12,529 bases of DNA, taken from the NCBI GenBank assembly GCA_937875295.1, contig CALLXS010000006.1, forward strand, positions 1-12,529, in the 5' to 3' direction. The notes under the pieces were generated by a model that saw only the letters and a list, made by a program, of their open reading frames with translations, was not told the DNA's origin and searched no databases. Every line of letters begins with the position of its first letter. Positions within the stretch are counted from its first letter, which is position 1. Of this stretch, positions 6,101-12,529 are shown piece after piece. Both the position numbers and the translations under genes were made by a program. This DNA is from an uncultured bacterium. Lineage in GTDB: Bacteria > Bacteroidota > Ignavibacteria > Kapaibacteriales > UBA2268.

Positions 6101-7819
6101 ACATTAATCAATGGACTTGGGATAAATGGCGAAATATTATTAAGCGATTTAGATTTTGGATTAAAAAGAGTAAAAACACTAAACACTATTGATATCAATG
6201 CAAATGAAGCTATAGTTATCGTAACTAACCCAACAGAAATTCCGATTGTAATTAATCAGATTAAATTCGAAGATATTACTCAAGCACAAAACAATGGATT
6301 CGAATTCGTAGATAATTTTAATTATCCAATTAATATAAGTGGAAATGGTACTTACGATATTAAAATTCGCTTTACTCCAAAAGATGAAGCAAAAGTAACT
6401 TCAAATTTAATAGTTAATATTGCAGGAAAATCAAATGACTATAAAGCAATAATTAATGGAGAAGGTTTCATACCGAAATTTACTTATGAATGGACTTGTC
6501 CACCAGCTGTTTATCCTGGTTCTACAAGTTTTGGTCAATTTGTAATTAAAATCCACAATTCAAAAACTGATGTATTTATTAAAGATATTAAATTCGGAAA
6601 AGGTATTAATTCAAACTATGAAATACAAGATAATGTAAAAGATTTAATCTTAAGCAAACAATCATCACAAGAATTTACATTTAATGTAAAGTTTTCACCT
6701 ACTGCTACCGGTATGATTACTGATGATTTAATTATCACTTCTGATGCTATCGAAGGACCTAATCCAACTCCTCTTGTCGATTCAATTTATGCAGTAAGTT
6801 GCGAAGCAAATGGAAATACTTTCGAAAATAAATTACAATTTGATAAAAAAATTATTTGCTCTAATTCAACAGAGCAAGTTACTGTAAGAAATACTTCTTC
6901 AAGTACTACATTAAGTGTAATTAGCTATGAAATTCTAAATGATGATGATAAAGTATTCAATTTTACTTCTGTTTTACCAGTAAGTATTAATCCTAATGCA
7001 GAGCAAAATTTCAATATAGATTTCGCTCCAAGTGGTACTAAGAAATATACTGCTACGCTAAAATTACTAACTGATGACGGACAACCATTATTGATAGACT
7101 TAGAAGGCGAAGGAGGTATTTATTCATTATATACTAATATTAAATCATTTGAAGAAGAACCAAATAAGATATTAGAAATACCTTTGACTGCTAATATTGT
7201 GAATTTCAATGAAAATAAATTAGATAGCATTTCTTTTATTCTTCAATTTAATGAAACCATATTAGCTCCACTATCAAATAATCCTGTAATTACGTCTTCA
7301 TATAATAATGCAATATGGGAAGTTACTAAAATATCTCGCGGCACTTATAAATATACTGGTATTGGCACATTTACTCTACCAATTACATCTGAGGTAGCTA
7401 CACTTAGTTTCCGTGTATATTTGGGCGATACGAATTTCACTAATATTGTAATTCACCCATTATTTAATTCATGTACATCTTCTGATGAACTTTTAACAAA
7501 AGTTAATTTGAAGAACGTGTGCCTATTAGATGAAAGACGTATAGAATTTTTCAATTCTCAGACTAAAATAAAGAATATTTATCCTAATCCTATTCAAAAG
7601 AACTTAAATTTAGATTATTCTTTAAGCATCGAAGCTCCTGTAACGATTGAAATTTATAGCGAGTTGGGAATTAAAGTAAGAGAAATTCTTAATACTACTC
7701 AAAAAGCTGGTGATTATAATATAAATTATAATATAAAAGACTTAAATAGTGGAGTTTATTATATCAAATTAAAGCAAAGTAGTATTACAGAAATCAAGAA
7801 AATATTGATTATTCAATAA
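3200..7819 (+). CDS. Giant T9SS-secreted surface protein: VWA, propeller-like, choice-of-anchor D modules, cohesin-like domain
   Basis: This 1539-residue product has a Sec signal peptide (hydrophobic 8-18, likely cut after SFA, residue 20, before Gln). A von Willebrand factor A domain spans about 83-270 with an intact MIDAS metal site: DRSNS (91-95), Thr165 in GGTNY and Asp199 in FLTDGD. It is followed by a first choice-of-anchor D module (about 312-425), a fibronectin-like domain (427-500), and a propeller-like region (505-745) with strands such as EWVKSFGSIGNETIS and GNVYITG. Five more anchor-D modules (about 766-1305) are marked by FTPSQLG, FTPTQE, FTPKDEA, FSPTATG and FAPSGT. A cohesin-like domain lies at about 1307-1440. 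Residues 1455-1539 form a type A T9SS sorting domain (IYPNP, then SGVYYIKL). The T9SS would carry it across the outer membrane, usually with removal of the sorting domain. The architecture suggests adhesion or matrix binding, but the ligand is unknown. The ATG lies in an A-rich leader without an SD. Confidence 0.9.
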   Translation: MKTLYKLLALFIFLSVNSFAQSIAISNIDASNFPKVVSYISIMEYGGKSIQNIKLDSLKLYENGLDLSHTIELDCRDSILDPPLSITLIVDRSNSMEQTPDGQSEPLKEWLKIGANAFVDALNFSNGTKVELISFSTGMKLEVPFTSDKILLKNKIDSMKFAGGTNYNPPFLDDYVGAIKRMGENTPPDVRRVIVFLTDGDPDGANVTQVNNIVTSSLSNNIQIYCITLNRPMNTDLSLIASRTGGKAYPVYNKAQLTSVYQTIASEIKTKKICKITWISPFSCSNQLKKRDVTLIYQPIDKEVKTSYSLPNSAYFINKVKPSPLYFDNPPIGEYTEKVFEITPQNSDWRITGYQFQPSTYFTVVDWDDDVPGVQSYINMTIPKNKAQKIKVRFTPAESQLFRKASFDIYGDPCNSSIELIGGLSQVVLTSPDNGEVFSNCETVEISWTGSEPQDDVFLYYREEGNNYWNLLVSGITTNTYSWNPPTPNKSYNIKVQSYKTGIVEWVKSFGSIGNETISNMLVDYSGNNIYLIGTYDKPFVLQNNNMMYEGGKEGYIVNYDADGFVNWITTVNGSDDDLVNDICQDSVGNVYITGRLNSTSRIGNVFATGTSTKNYFAFIAKFSPYGDLIGQYLFDPTRDNPQFISNGRKIAYDNTNKTITIWGNYSGDYFGRLRNRTNGIFQLTIDDNLFSVSDLRESYTNFNNSTKFIAQDSLKNTYTAASYSDIITIGGKDYPSNGATDIYLSKKGFTKFTTDTLEQDFSVNTVQFDIQKADIDFGTSLAGISNVKRIDGFIYNKGIIPVNITNTKFVNNVHFGIKDNLIDYTIHPNDSLNVTFTFTPSQLGVLQDKFIIDYDCHTSDTINLTGYSICNYTSDSIFTFNKTILNHTSTQTISNVFTNNETIPIEIDPMIQGVDKAYFRLVSPSGKTLIPAKSSINFEIEFTPTQEREYFAYIEYNANSECNNDSTLINGLGINGEILLSDLDFGLKRVKTLNTIDINANEAIVIVTNPTEIPIVINQIKFEDITQAQNNGFEFVDNFNYPINISGNGTYDIKIRFTPKDEAKVTSNLIVNIAGKSNDYKAIINGEGFIPKFTYEWTCPPAVYPGSTSFGQFVIKIHNSKTDVFIKDIKFGKGINSNYEIQDNVKDLILSKQSSQEFTFNVKFSPTATGMITDDLIITSDAIEGPNPTPLVDSIYAVSCEANGNTFENKLQFDKKIICSNSTEQVTVRNTSSSTTLSVISYEILNDDDKVFNFTSVLPVSINPNAEQNFNIDFAPSGTKKYTATLKLLTDDGQPLLIDLEGEGGIYSLYTNIKSFEEEPNKILEIPLTANIVNFNENKLDSISFILQFNETILAPLSNNPVITSSYNNAIWEVTKISRGTYKYTGIGTFTLPITSEVATLSFRVYLGDTNFTNIVIHPLFNSCTSSDELLTKVNLKNVCLLDERRIEFFNSQTKIKNIYPNPIQKNLNLDYSLSIEAPVTIEIYSELGIKVREILNTTQKAGDYNINYNIKDLNSGVYYIKLKQSSITEIKKILIIQ
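7713..7736 (+). repeat. Perfect 12-base tandem duplication inside the T9SS sorting domain
   Basis: ATTATAATATAA occurs twice in direct succession (7713-7724 and 7725-7736). It is in frame and encodes the run YNINYNI at about residues 1505-1511. The duplication keeps the reading frame and probably arose by slippage; it lengthens one strand region of the sorting domain. Confidence 0.8.
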
Positions 7820-7850
7820 TATTCACAAATAAAAACAAGATAATTAAAGA

Positions 7851-7885
7851 TCCTTGATTATTTAAACATAATCAAGGACTTTTTA
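7851..7885 (+). terminator. Intrinsic terminator after the T9SS cargo gene
   Basis: A perfect 11-base-pair stem (TCCTTGATTAT at 7851-7861 with ATAATCAAGGA at 7868-7878) closes a 6-base loop and is followed by CTTTTT. It lies 31 bases after the stop codon at 7819. Confidence 0.85.
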
Positions 7886-7930
7886 ATTATAATTTAACTC
7901 TAACTTTATTTTAAACTAACATCTATGCAG

Positions 7931-7938
7931 TAATTTTG
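7931..7938 (+). promoter_or_regulatory. Possible -7 promoter element for the acyltransferase gene
   Basis: TAATTTTG is an exact match to TAnnTTTG and the same octamer as before the rpsU unit. No TTTG is found 19-21 bases upstream, only the T-rich TTTATTTT at 7905-7912. It lies between the terminator and the ATG at 7998, giving a leader of roughly 50 bases. Confidence 0.4.
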
Positions 7939-7986
7939 CAACCTGATTAATATAAACTTTTGAAATAGTGAATTATATAATAATTT

Positions 7987-7990
7987 GAGG
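7987..7990 (+). promoter_or_regulatory. Shine-Dalgarno-like GAGG before the acyltransferase
   Basis: GAGG ends 7 bases before the ATG at 7998, a normal SD spacing. Apart from rpsU, it is the only SD-like site seen before a gene in this window. Confidence 0.4.
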
Positions 7991-7997
7991 TATTAAA

Positions 7998-9797
7998 ATG
8001 CAAATTACAGTAGAAAATTTATTAAAAGATAATAACCTATCATTACCTAAAATTTTACCACACGCCTCTCATAAAACTATCTACTACTTATTTAATAAAT
8101 TAATTAAATCGAAAGAAATAAATCAGTTCATTGAAGATAATTCAGACAAATTCGGAATTGATTTTATTGAAGAATTATTTGATTATCTTAATTTTTCATA
8201 TTTTCTCTCAAGTTTAGATAAGCTTAAAATTCCATCAGAGGGTAAATTAGTAGTTGTGTCAAATCATCCATTAGGTGCATTAGATGGATTAGCTTTATTA
8301 AAAGCAATATCTGAAGTTCGTAAAGATGTTTGCATTATTGCAAATGATTTACTTCTTTATATCGATAATTTAAAGGATCTTTTTCTGCCGTATAATGTTT
8401 TTAGTCTTAAAGCTCAAAAAAACAATATAAATCAAATCGAACAAGCCCTTAAAGATAATAAAGTAGTCATATTCTTCCCTTCAGCAACTGTGTCACGCTT
8501 TTCAATTAATGGAATTAAAGATGAAAAATGGCATAAAGGTGCACTCAAATTTGCACAAAAGTTAAATGCTCCGATATTACCTGTTTTCATTGAAGCAAGA
8601 AATTCATCTCTTTTTTATTTGACTTCAATTATAAACAAAAGCTTCTCAAAATTTCTTCTGCCAAGAGAATTATTTAAAAAAAGCAATTGTTCTATTAAAA
8701 TTAAAATTGGAAATCTTATTCCTAACAAATCGCTAAATTCTATAAGCAGCACAAATGAATTAAATAGACTTCTGCGCAAGCATACATATAAATTGCAAGC
8801 AAATAAAGAAATATTTAAAACAGAAAAAACTGTAATACATCCTATTGAAAATAAAATTATATTACGAGAATTAGAAGATAGCCAATTCCTAGGAAGTACA
8901 AATGATGGAAAAACTATATATTGCACCACCTACGAAACTGGAAAGAATGTAATTAAAGAGATTGCTAGACTTAGGGAAATTACTTTTCGAAAAGTTGGCG
9001 AAGGTACTGGAAAAAAATATGATTATGATAAATTCGATAAGATATATAAGCATATTGTTCTTTGGGATAATAATGAAAACGAAATTGTAGGTAGCTACAG
9101 ATTAGGTATTTGTAGCGAAATAATAGATAAAGTAGGTATAAATGGTTTATATAATTCTGAAGAATTTATTTTTAATGATAGCTTCAAAGATAAATTGCCT
9201 AAATCGGTAGAATTAGGTAGGAGTTTTATTCAAGAAAAATATTGGAACACTAGCGCTTTAGATAACTTATGGCAGGGAATTGGTATTTATCTGCAGAGTA
9301 TTGGGAATATCACTCATTTATTTGGAGCCGTGAGCATAAGCGATAGAATTTCTCCATTAGGAAAAGCAATGATTGTATATGTTTATAATAAGTGGTTCGG
9401 TGAAATGACACACTCTTATATCTCACCGAAAAATCCATATTCAATAGAACCCAATTTAATCAAAGATTTAGAAAATAAATTTAATAGTGACAAATATGAT
9501 ATTGACTTTAAAAATTTAAAAACTTCTATAAGCAAATTAGGATTTTCAATTCCGGTGATGTTCCGTAGATATTCAAGTATTTGCGAAGCTGACGGAGTAA
9601 AAATATTAGGTTTTAATATCGATAAGAATTTTTCAAATTGTCTTGATGGATTTATTATGATAGAGATTGACAAACTCAAATATGCATATAAATTAAGATA
9701 TAATTTCATTACTAACGCATTGAGTGAAGAAGTAAGTATCAACGAAGTAGGAAAACTATTAAAATCGAAAGAAAATGAAAAGATAAAAATAAGTTAA
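7998..9797 (+). CDS. Two-domain acyltransferase, OlsF-like (PlsC-type O-acyltransferase plus N-acyltransferase)
   Basis: The 599-residue product fuses two lipid acyltransferases. The N-terminal domain (about 60-245) is PlsC-like: NHPLGALDG at 89-97, FFPSATVSR at 159-167 in the position of the FPEGTRS block, and GALKFA...APILPVF at 181-197. The His-Asp spacing is HX5D rather than the textbook HX4D; I recall this spacing from the hemolysin-associated PlsC subfamily. The C-terminal domain (about 285-530) resembles GNAT-fold N-acyltransferases of the OlsB type: REITFRKVGEGTG (326-338), EIVGSYRLG (362-370), then SVELGRSFIQEKYW (403-416) with LDNLWQGIG (421-429). In OlsF of Serratia and Flavobacterium, the same order of domains builds ornithine lipids: one half N-acylates ornithine, the other adds the O-linked acyl chain. 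The amino acid used here (ornithine, glycine or another) cannot be read from sequence. It acts at the inner membrane. The gene has its own promoter region and ends at a bidirectional terminator. Confidence 0.85.
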   Translation: MQITVENLLKDNNLSLPKILPHASHKTIYYLFNKLIKSKEINQFIEDNSDKFGIDFIEELFDYLNFSYFLSSLDKLKIPSEGKLVVVSNHPLGALDGLALLKAISEVRKDVCIIANDLLLYIDNLKDLFLPYNVFSLKAQKNNINQIEQALKDNKVVIFFPSATVSRFSINGIKDEKWHKGALKFAQKLNAPILPVFIEARNSSLFYLTSIINKSFSKFLLPRELFKKSNCSIKIKIGNLIPNKSLNSISSTNELNRLLRKHTYKLQANKEIFKTEKTVIHPIENKIILRELEDSQFLGSTNDGKTIYCTTYETGKNVIKEIARLREITFRKVGEGTGKKYDYDKFDKIYKHIVLWDNNENEIVGSYRLGICSEIIDKVGINGLYNSEEFIFNDSFKDKLPKSVELGRSFIQEKYWNTSALDNLWQGIGIYLQSIGNITHLFGAVSISDRISPLGKAMIVYVYNKWFGEMTHSYISPKNPYSIEPNLIKDLENKFNSDKYDIDFKNLKTSISKLGFSIPVMFRRYSSICEADGVKILGFNIDKNFSNCLDGFIMIEIDKLKYAYKLRYNFITNALSEEVSINEVGKLLKSKENEKIKIS

Positions 9798-9817
9798 ATT
9801 AAAGCAATTGATAAACT

Positions 9818-9855
9818 AAAAAGAGATATTTTTGTTATAAAAATACCTCTTTTTT
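9818..9855. terminator. Bidirectional intrinsic terminator between convergent genes
   Basis: An AAAAAGAG arm followed by TATTTTT pairs with AAAAATA and CTCTTTTT across a GTTAT loop (9834-9838), with a single A-C mismatch. Flanking A and T runs give a U tract on either strand. It lies between the acyltransferase stop (9797, plus) and the receiver-kinase stop (9875, minus) and can serve both. Confidence 0.75.
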
Positions 9856-9874
9856 ATTTTATAGAAACAGTAAA

Positions 9875-10951
9875 TTAATTTAAAATCTTAAAATATAATT
9901 GGATTTTAGAATATCCATTAATATTTTCTATTTTAAGTTCATAATTATATAAACTCATAATTTTCTTTACAATTCCCAAGCCTAACCCAACGCCTTGTTG
10001 ATTTTGCATTGAACGATTAAATCGCTTAAACGCACCTTCTTCTTTATTAGAAATGATTTCTTCAGAATTAATCCCAGAATTATATACTTCTAGAACATAC
10101 AAATCGTTTTCTTTGCTATTTTTAACAGTGATTTTATTTACATCGTCGGAAGTATTAATCGCATTTTCTATTACTTCTTCAATAATTTTCTTAAAATGTA
10201 AAGAATTAATTTTTAGAGAATAAATCGTTTCATCAAGAATTAATTCGTATGATTTTTCTTTTTCATTTAATTTCTCAGAAATAACATCCTTTATAATTTT
10301 ATTAGGATTTACTGTAATTGCATTATCAGAATTTGGTTTGAAATTAAACAATTCAAAATAAAAAGAAAAATCATTAAAAATTTTATTTAATTTTCCTGAT
10401 GAAGATTTTATTACTTCTGCAATTTCTATTATTTCATCTCTACCGATGGTATCTGCTAGTTGAATTAATTTCTCAGAATAGGTATTTAATATAACAAGTG
10501 GAGTTTTAAATTCATTTGGGATAGTAGCGACTAAATCTTTTTTTGTGTTATCAATTTTCTCGATTAAATAATTATTTACTAACTTATGTTTTTCTAAACG
10601 AGATTTTACAGCATTAATTACTATTTCATTTGTATATGGCTTGGGTATATAATCATCAGCTCCGAGGTCCATTCCTTTTCGAATATCATCTCTATCTAAA
10701 AGAGCAGTTAAGAAAATAAATGGAGTAACTTTTGTTTTTGGATTTGTCCTTATTGCTTGAAGCACTTCATAGCCATTCATCCCCTCCATATTAATATCAC
10801 AAATAATTAAATCAACAGGGTTATTCTTGGCATACTCTACACCATCAGCACCGAACTCAAAAGCGTTTACTTTATAACCTTCAATTTCCAAAAGAAATTT
10901 CAAATTAAAAAGTAGGAACGATTCATCTTCAATAATTATAATATTAGCCAT
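9875..10951 (-). CDS. Response regulator receiver fused to a histidine kinase-like module lacking the H-box histidine
   Basis: This 358-residue soluble signalling protein has no membrane segment. The receiver domain (1-120) is intact: Glu8/Asp9 acidic pair, phospho-acceptor Asp52 in ICDINM, Thr82 and Lys104 in PKPY. A kinase-like part follows. The H-box reads ATIPNEFKTPL (142-152), whereas active kinases have HE(L/F)(R/K)TPL, so Asn146 replaces the phosphorylated histidine; the codon is AAT at 10514-10516. The ATPase region keeps an N box (EVIENAINTS, 259-268), an F box (AFKRFNR, 307-313) and a G2 box (GVGLGLG, 320-326). The G1 box reads YNSGIN (290-295), with Asn for the usual Asp. It may be a pseudokinase, or may bind ATP and control a partner without phosphorylating itself. 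Its start follows the neighbouring regulator's stop by 9 bases, so the two are co-transcribed. The leader is A-rich with no SD. Confidence 0.85.
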   Translation of the reverse strand: MANIIIIEDESFLLFNLKFLLEIEGYKVNAFEFGADGVEYAKNNPVDLIICDINMEGMNGYEVLQAIRTNPKTKVTPFIFLTALLDRDDIRKGMDLGADDYIPKPYTNEIVINAVKSRLEKHKLVNNYLIEKIDNTKKDLVATIPNEFKTPLVILNTYSEKLIQLADTIGRDEIIEIAEVIKSSSGKLNKIFNDFSFYFELFNFKPNSDNAITVNPNKIIKDVISEKLNEKEKSYELILDETIYSLKINSLHFKKIIEEVIENAINTSDDVNKITVKNSKENDLYVLEVYNSGINSEEIISNKEEGAFKRFNRSMQNQQGVGLGLGIVKKIMSLYNYELKIENINGYSKIQLYFKILN

Positions 10952-10960
10952 ATTTTCACT

Positions 10961-12097
10961 TTATATTTTATTCTTACTAGAATTTATTTGTTCAATAAAA
11001 TCATATTCTGCATTATCCACTATTTCATTTATAGCTTCTAGCATATACTCAGGATAAATATCTTTTTTAAATGTAATAAATCCTTTGATTTGTTCTTTTC
11101 TAATTTTAAGAAAATCTTTTATATTCTCAACAGTCAATTCTTGACTTAAATCAATTTTATCTTCTCTTTTAGAATACAAAATCATTGTATAAATAATAAT
11201 AAATTCGAATATCAAATATAATTCTAGCTCACTCTCATCGATCATACTATAATTATTTGATGTATTAATAACATTTAAATTAACAAAATAATCATTGAAC
11301 CTAAGAGAGTTAACCTTACTTCTTACACCTTCTAATGAATCATGAATAATACTTCTAATTGAATTAAATTTTTCAATTATATTTTCATTTAATTTATTGT
11401 CAATAAAGTTAAATAAATCTTTAGGAAAAATAATTGAAGTAAAACAAAATATGTTTAAAGATTGCAATAAAAACTTATAATCTTCGCTTTTGTTTTTCAA
11501 TTTTAGAGATATTTTCCACAATAAATTATTCATCAATATTTGTGGATTTATAAAATAATATTCATCAGATAGCCCCAAAATTTTATTAAATTCTTTCACA
11601 TTCAATATCAATGAATCAGGACTATCATTGTAATCATTAGAATGAAATTGCTTTAATTTTAATTTATTTTGTAATACTTTATTTTTATTAGATAAATAAT
11701 AATGATTAAAGCAAACTCTTACAGCCTGTATGATTTGAAATTCATTTATAGGTTTTGTTAAGAATAAATAAGAATGAGACCTATTAATAACATTATAAAT
11801 ATCGGAATTATCAGCATTTCCTGTAATAATTATTCTTATTGAATCCGGTAAATATTTTATAGTTTCTGCTAAAAAAATATCTCCCGGCATTTCGGGCATA
11901 AATTGATCAGAAATAATTACCTGTGGTTTCGCTCCATCTTGTATTAATTTTAGTGCTTCTATGCCACTGCTTACAGTAATCACATTATAATATCGGACGA
12001 AATAATGCTCATAGATATCTAAAAGAGCAACTTCGTCATCGACTATCATCAATGTACCTATAGTATCATTCTTATTTTTTTGAATATTCGATTTCAT
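10961..12097 (-). CDS. Response regulator with an uncharacterised C-terminal region
   Basis: The 378-residue product has a complete N-terminal receiver domain (about 14-135): acidic pair Asp20/Asp21, phospho-acceptor Asp64 in IISDQFMPEMPG, Thr92 in IITGNADN and Lys115 in LTKPI. The DQFMPEMPG form is common in regulators of the RpfG kind, but no HD-GYP, DNA-binding or GGDEF domain follows. Residues 141-378 are lysine-, asparagine- and isoleucine-rich and probably helical. I recognise no family there. A hydrophobic run (292-308) could be a buried helix rather than a membrane span. The end (LEAINEIVDNAEYDF, 353-367) faintly resembles a kinase N box but lacks the glycine-rich boxes. It lies 23 bases after mscL and 9 bases before the receiver-kinase gene, all on the same strand, so a joint pathway is likely: a phosphate source or sink, or a protein-protein output. 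Confidence 0.8.
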   Translation of the reverse strand: MKSNIQKNKNDTIGTLMIVDDEVALLDIYEHYFVRYYNVITVSSGIEALKLIQDGAKPQVIISDQFMPEMPGDIFLAETIKYLPDSIRIIITGNADNSDIYNVINRSHSYLFLTKPINEFQIIQAVRVCFNHYYLSNKNKVLQNKLKLKQFHSNDYNDSPDSLILNVKEFNKILGLSDEYYFINPQILMNNLLWKISLKLKNKSEDYKFLLQSLNIFCFTSIIFPKDLFNFIDNKLNENIIEKFNSIRSIIHDSLEGVRSKVNSLRFNDYFVNLNVINTSNNYSMIDESELELYLIFEFIIIYTMILYSKREDKIDLSQELTVENIKDFLKIRKEQIKGFITFKKDIYPEYMLEAINEIVDNAEYDFIEQINSSKNKI

Positions 12098-12120
12098 TTT
12101 TTAATAAAAATAAATTTTAA

Positions 12121-12528
12121 TTATTTTTTTAATAAATCTCTGATTTCTGTCAATAATGTCTCAGATTTTGTTGGTTCTGGCTCAACTGCTTCTGGTTCTT
12201 CAGCTTTTCTCTTTAGTTTATTAATTGCTTTTATTACAAAGAAAATACATAAAGCAATAATTATAAAATCAATAAAAGTCTGAATAAAAGCACCGTAACG
12301 TATTGCTACTTCTGGGATTGCAGTCCCTGCTACATCAACGTAAGCTTCTTTCATTATGATTTTCATGCTAGTGAAATCTGCTCCACCTAATAGCATTCCA
12401 ATTGGAGGCATTAACACATCTGCTACTAACGAAGTAATAATTTTACCAAATGCACCGCCAATTACAATACCTACAGCCATATCGACCATATTACCTTTAA
12501 CGGCAAATTCTTTAAATTCTTTCCACAT
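12121..12528 (-). CDS. mscL: Large-conductance mechanosensitive channel MscL
   Basis: MscL is a homopentameric inner-membrane channel that opens under high membrane tension and releases solutes during osmotic downshock. The 135-residue product matches the E. coli length (136). KEFKEFAVKGNMVDMAVG (residues 3-20) is the N-terminal amphipathic helix and start of TM1, with the pore-lining GGAFGKIITSLVADVLMPP to residue 42. TM2 spans about 77-102 and ends in KAINKLKRK. The C-terminal bundle helix TLLTEIRDLLKK (124-135) is very well conserved. A proline- and glutamate-rich linker (110-120) joins them. The ATG at 12526-12528 is one base from the window end. The N-terminus (MWKEFKEF) is two residues shorter than E. 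coli's, so a start just outside the window is possible but not required. Its promoter lies outside. The following regulator gene begins after 23 bases without a terminator. Confidence 0.97.
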   Translation of the reverse strand: MWKEFKEFAVKGNMVDMAVGIVIGGAFGKIITSLVADVLMPPIGMLLGGADFTSMKIIMKEAYVDVAGTAIPEVAIRYGAFIQTFIDFIIIALCIFFVIKAINKLKRKAEEPEAVEPEPTKSETLLTEIRDLLKK

Positions 12529-12529
12529 A

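Noticed and set aside
8615..8929. Minus-strand open frame, hydrophobic, opposite the acyltransferase
   Set aside because: Its hydrophobic character comes from antisense reading of AT-rich lysine and asparagine codons. The plus-strand acyltransferase is well supported.
9416..9742. Second minus-strand open frame opposite the acyltransferase C-terminus
   Set aside because: It lies entirely within the N-acyltransferase domain coding region and has no recognisable feature.
10952..10999. Idea that the two regulator genes are one kinase split by a frameshift
   Set aside because: Each protein has its own complete receiver domain at its N-terminus and its own start, so they are two genes, not a broken one.
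12080..12283. Plus-strand open frame opposite mscL and the regulator start
   Set aside because: It is antisense to the highly conserved MscL C-terminus, with a serine- and glycine-rich low-complexity product and no supporting promoter.

Overview
The window is a strongly AT-rich stretch of bacterial chromosome. It most likely comes from the Bacteroidota/Ignavibacteriota/Kapaibacteriota (FCB) side of the tree. Four things point there. A very large exported protein ends in a type IX secretion (T9SS) sorting domain with a YPNP motif. Most start codons follow A-rich leaders without a Shine-Dalgarno (SD) sequence. Several promoters resemble the Bacteroidota type (TTTG, about 20 bases, TAnnTTTG). 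The gene families (bifunctional phosphoglucose/phosphomannose isomerase, fused PlsC/N-acyltransferase, choice-of-anchor D surface proteins) are common in that group. The species cannot be named from the sequence alone.

Layout. Plus strand, 83-1903: a sugar-phosphate isomerase, then a two-gene unit of a small Tudor-like-domain protein and ribosomal protein bS21 (rpsU), closed by a strong intrinsic terminator. Plus strand, 2064-7819: a Tat-exported S66 LD-carboxypeptidase that starts with TTG, then a 1539-residue T9SS cargo protein with a VWA domain, a propeller-like region, six choice-of-anchor D modules and a cohesin-like domain, ending at a terminator. Plus strand, 7998-9797: a two-domain acyltransferase resembling OlsF, the bifunctional ornithine-lipid synthase. 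A bidirectional terminator separates this from the minus-strand block at 9875-12528, transcribed mscL, then a response regulator with an unknown C-terminal region, then a receiver-kinase protein. The intergenic gaps are 23 and 9 bases with no terminator, so the three are probably co-transcribed.

Themes. Much of the window concerns the cell envelope: peptidoglycan trimming, a secreted surface protein, membrane aminolipid synthesis and an osmotic safety valve. The translation-related unit (rpsU) stands apart. No stretch over 300 bases lacks a gene. I saw no tRNA, rRNA, CRISPR array, insertion sequence or phage gene. No clearly new multi-gene system is evident. The best candidates for a second look are the receiver-kinase protein, whose phospho-accepting histidine is replaced by asparagine, its partner regulator with an unrecognised output region, and their close coupling to mscL.
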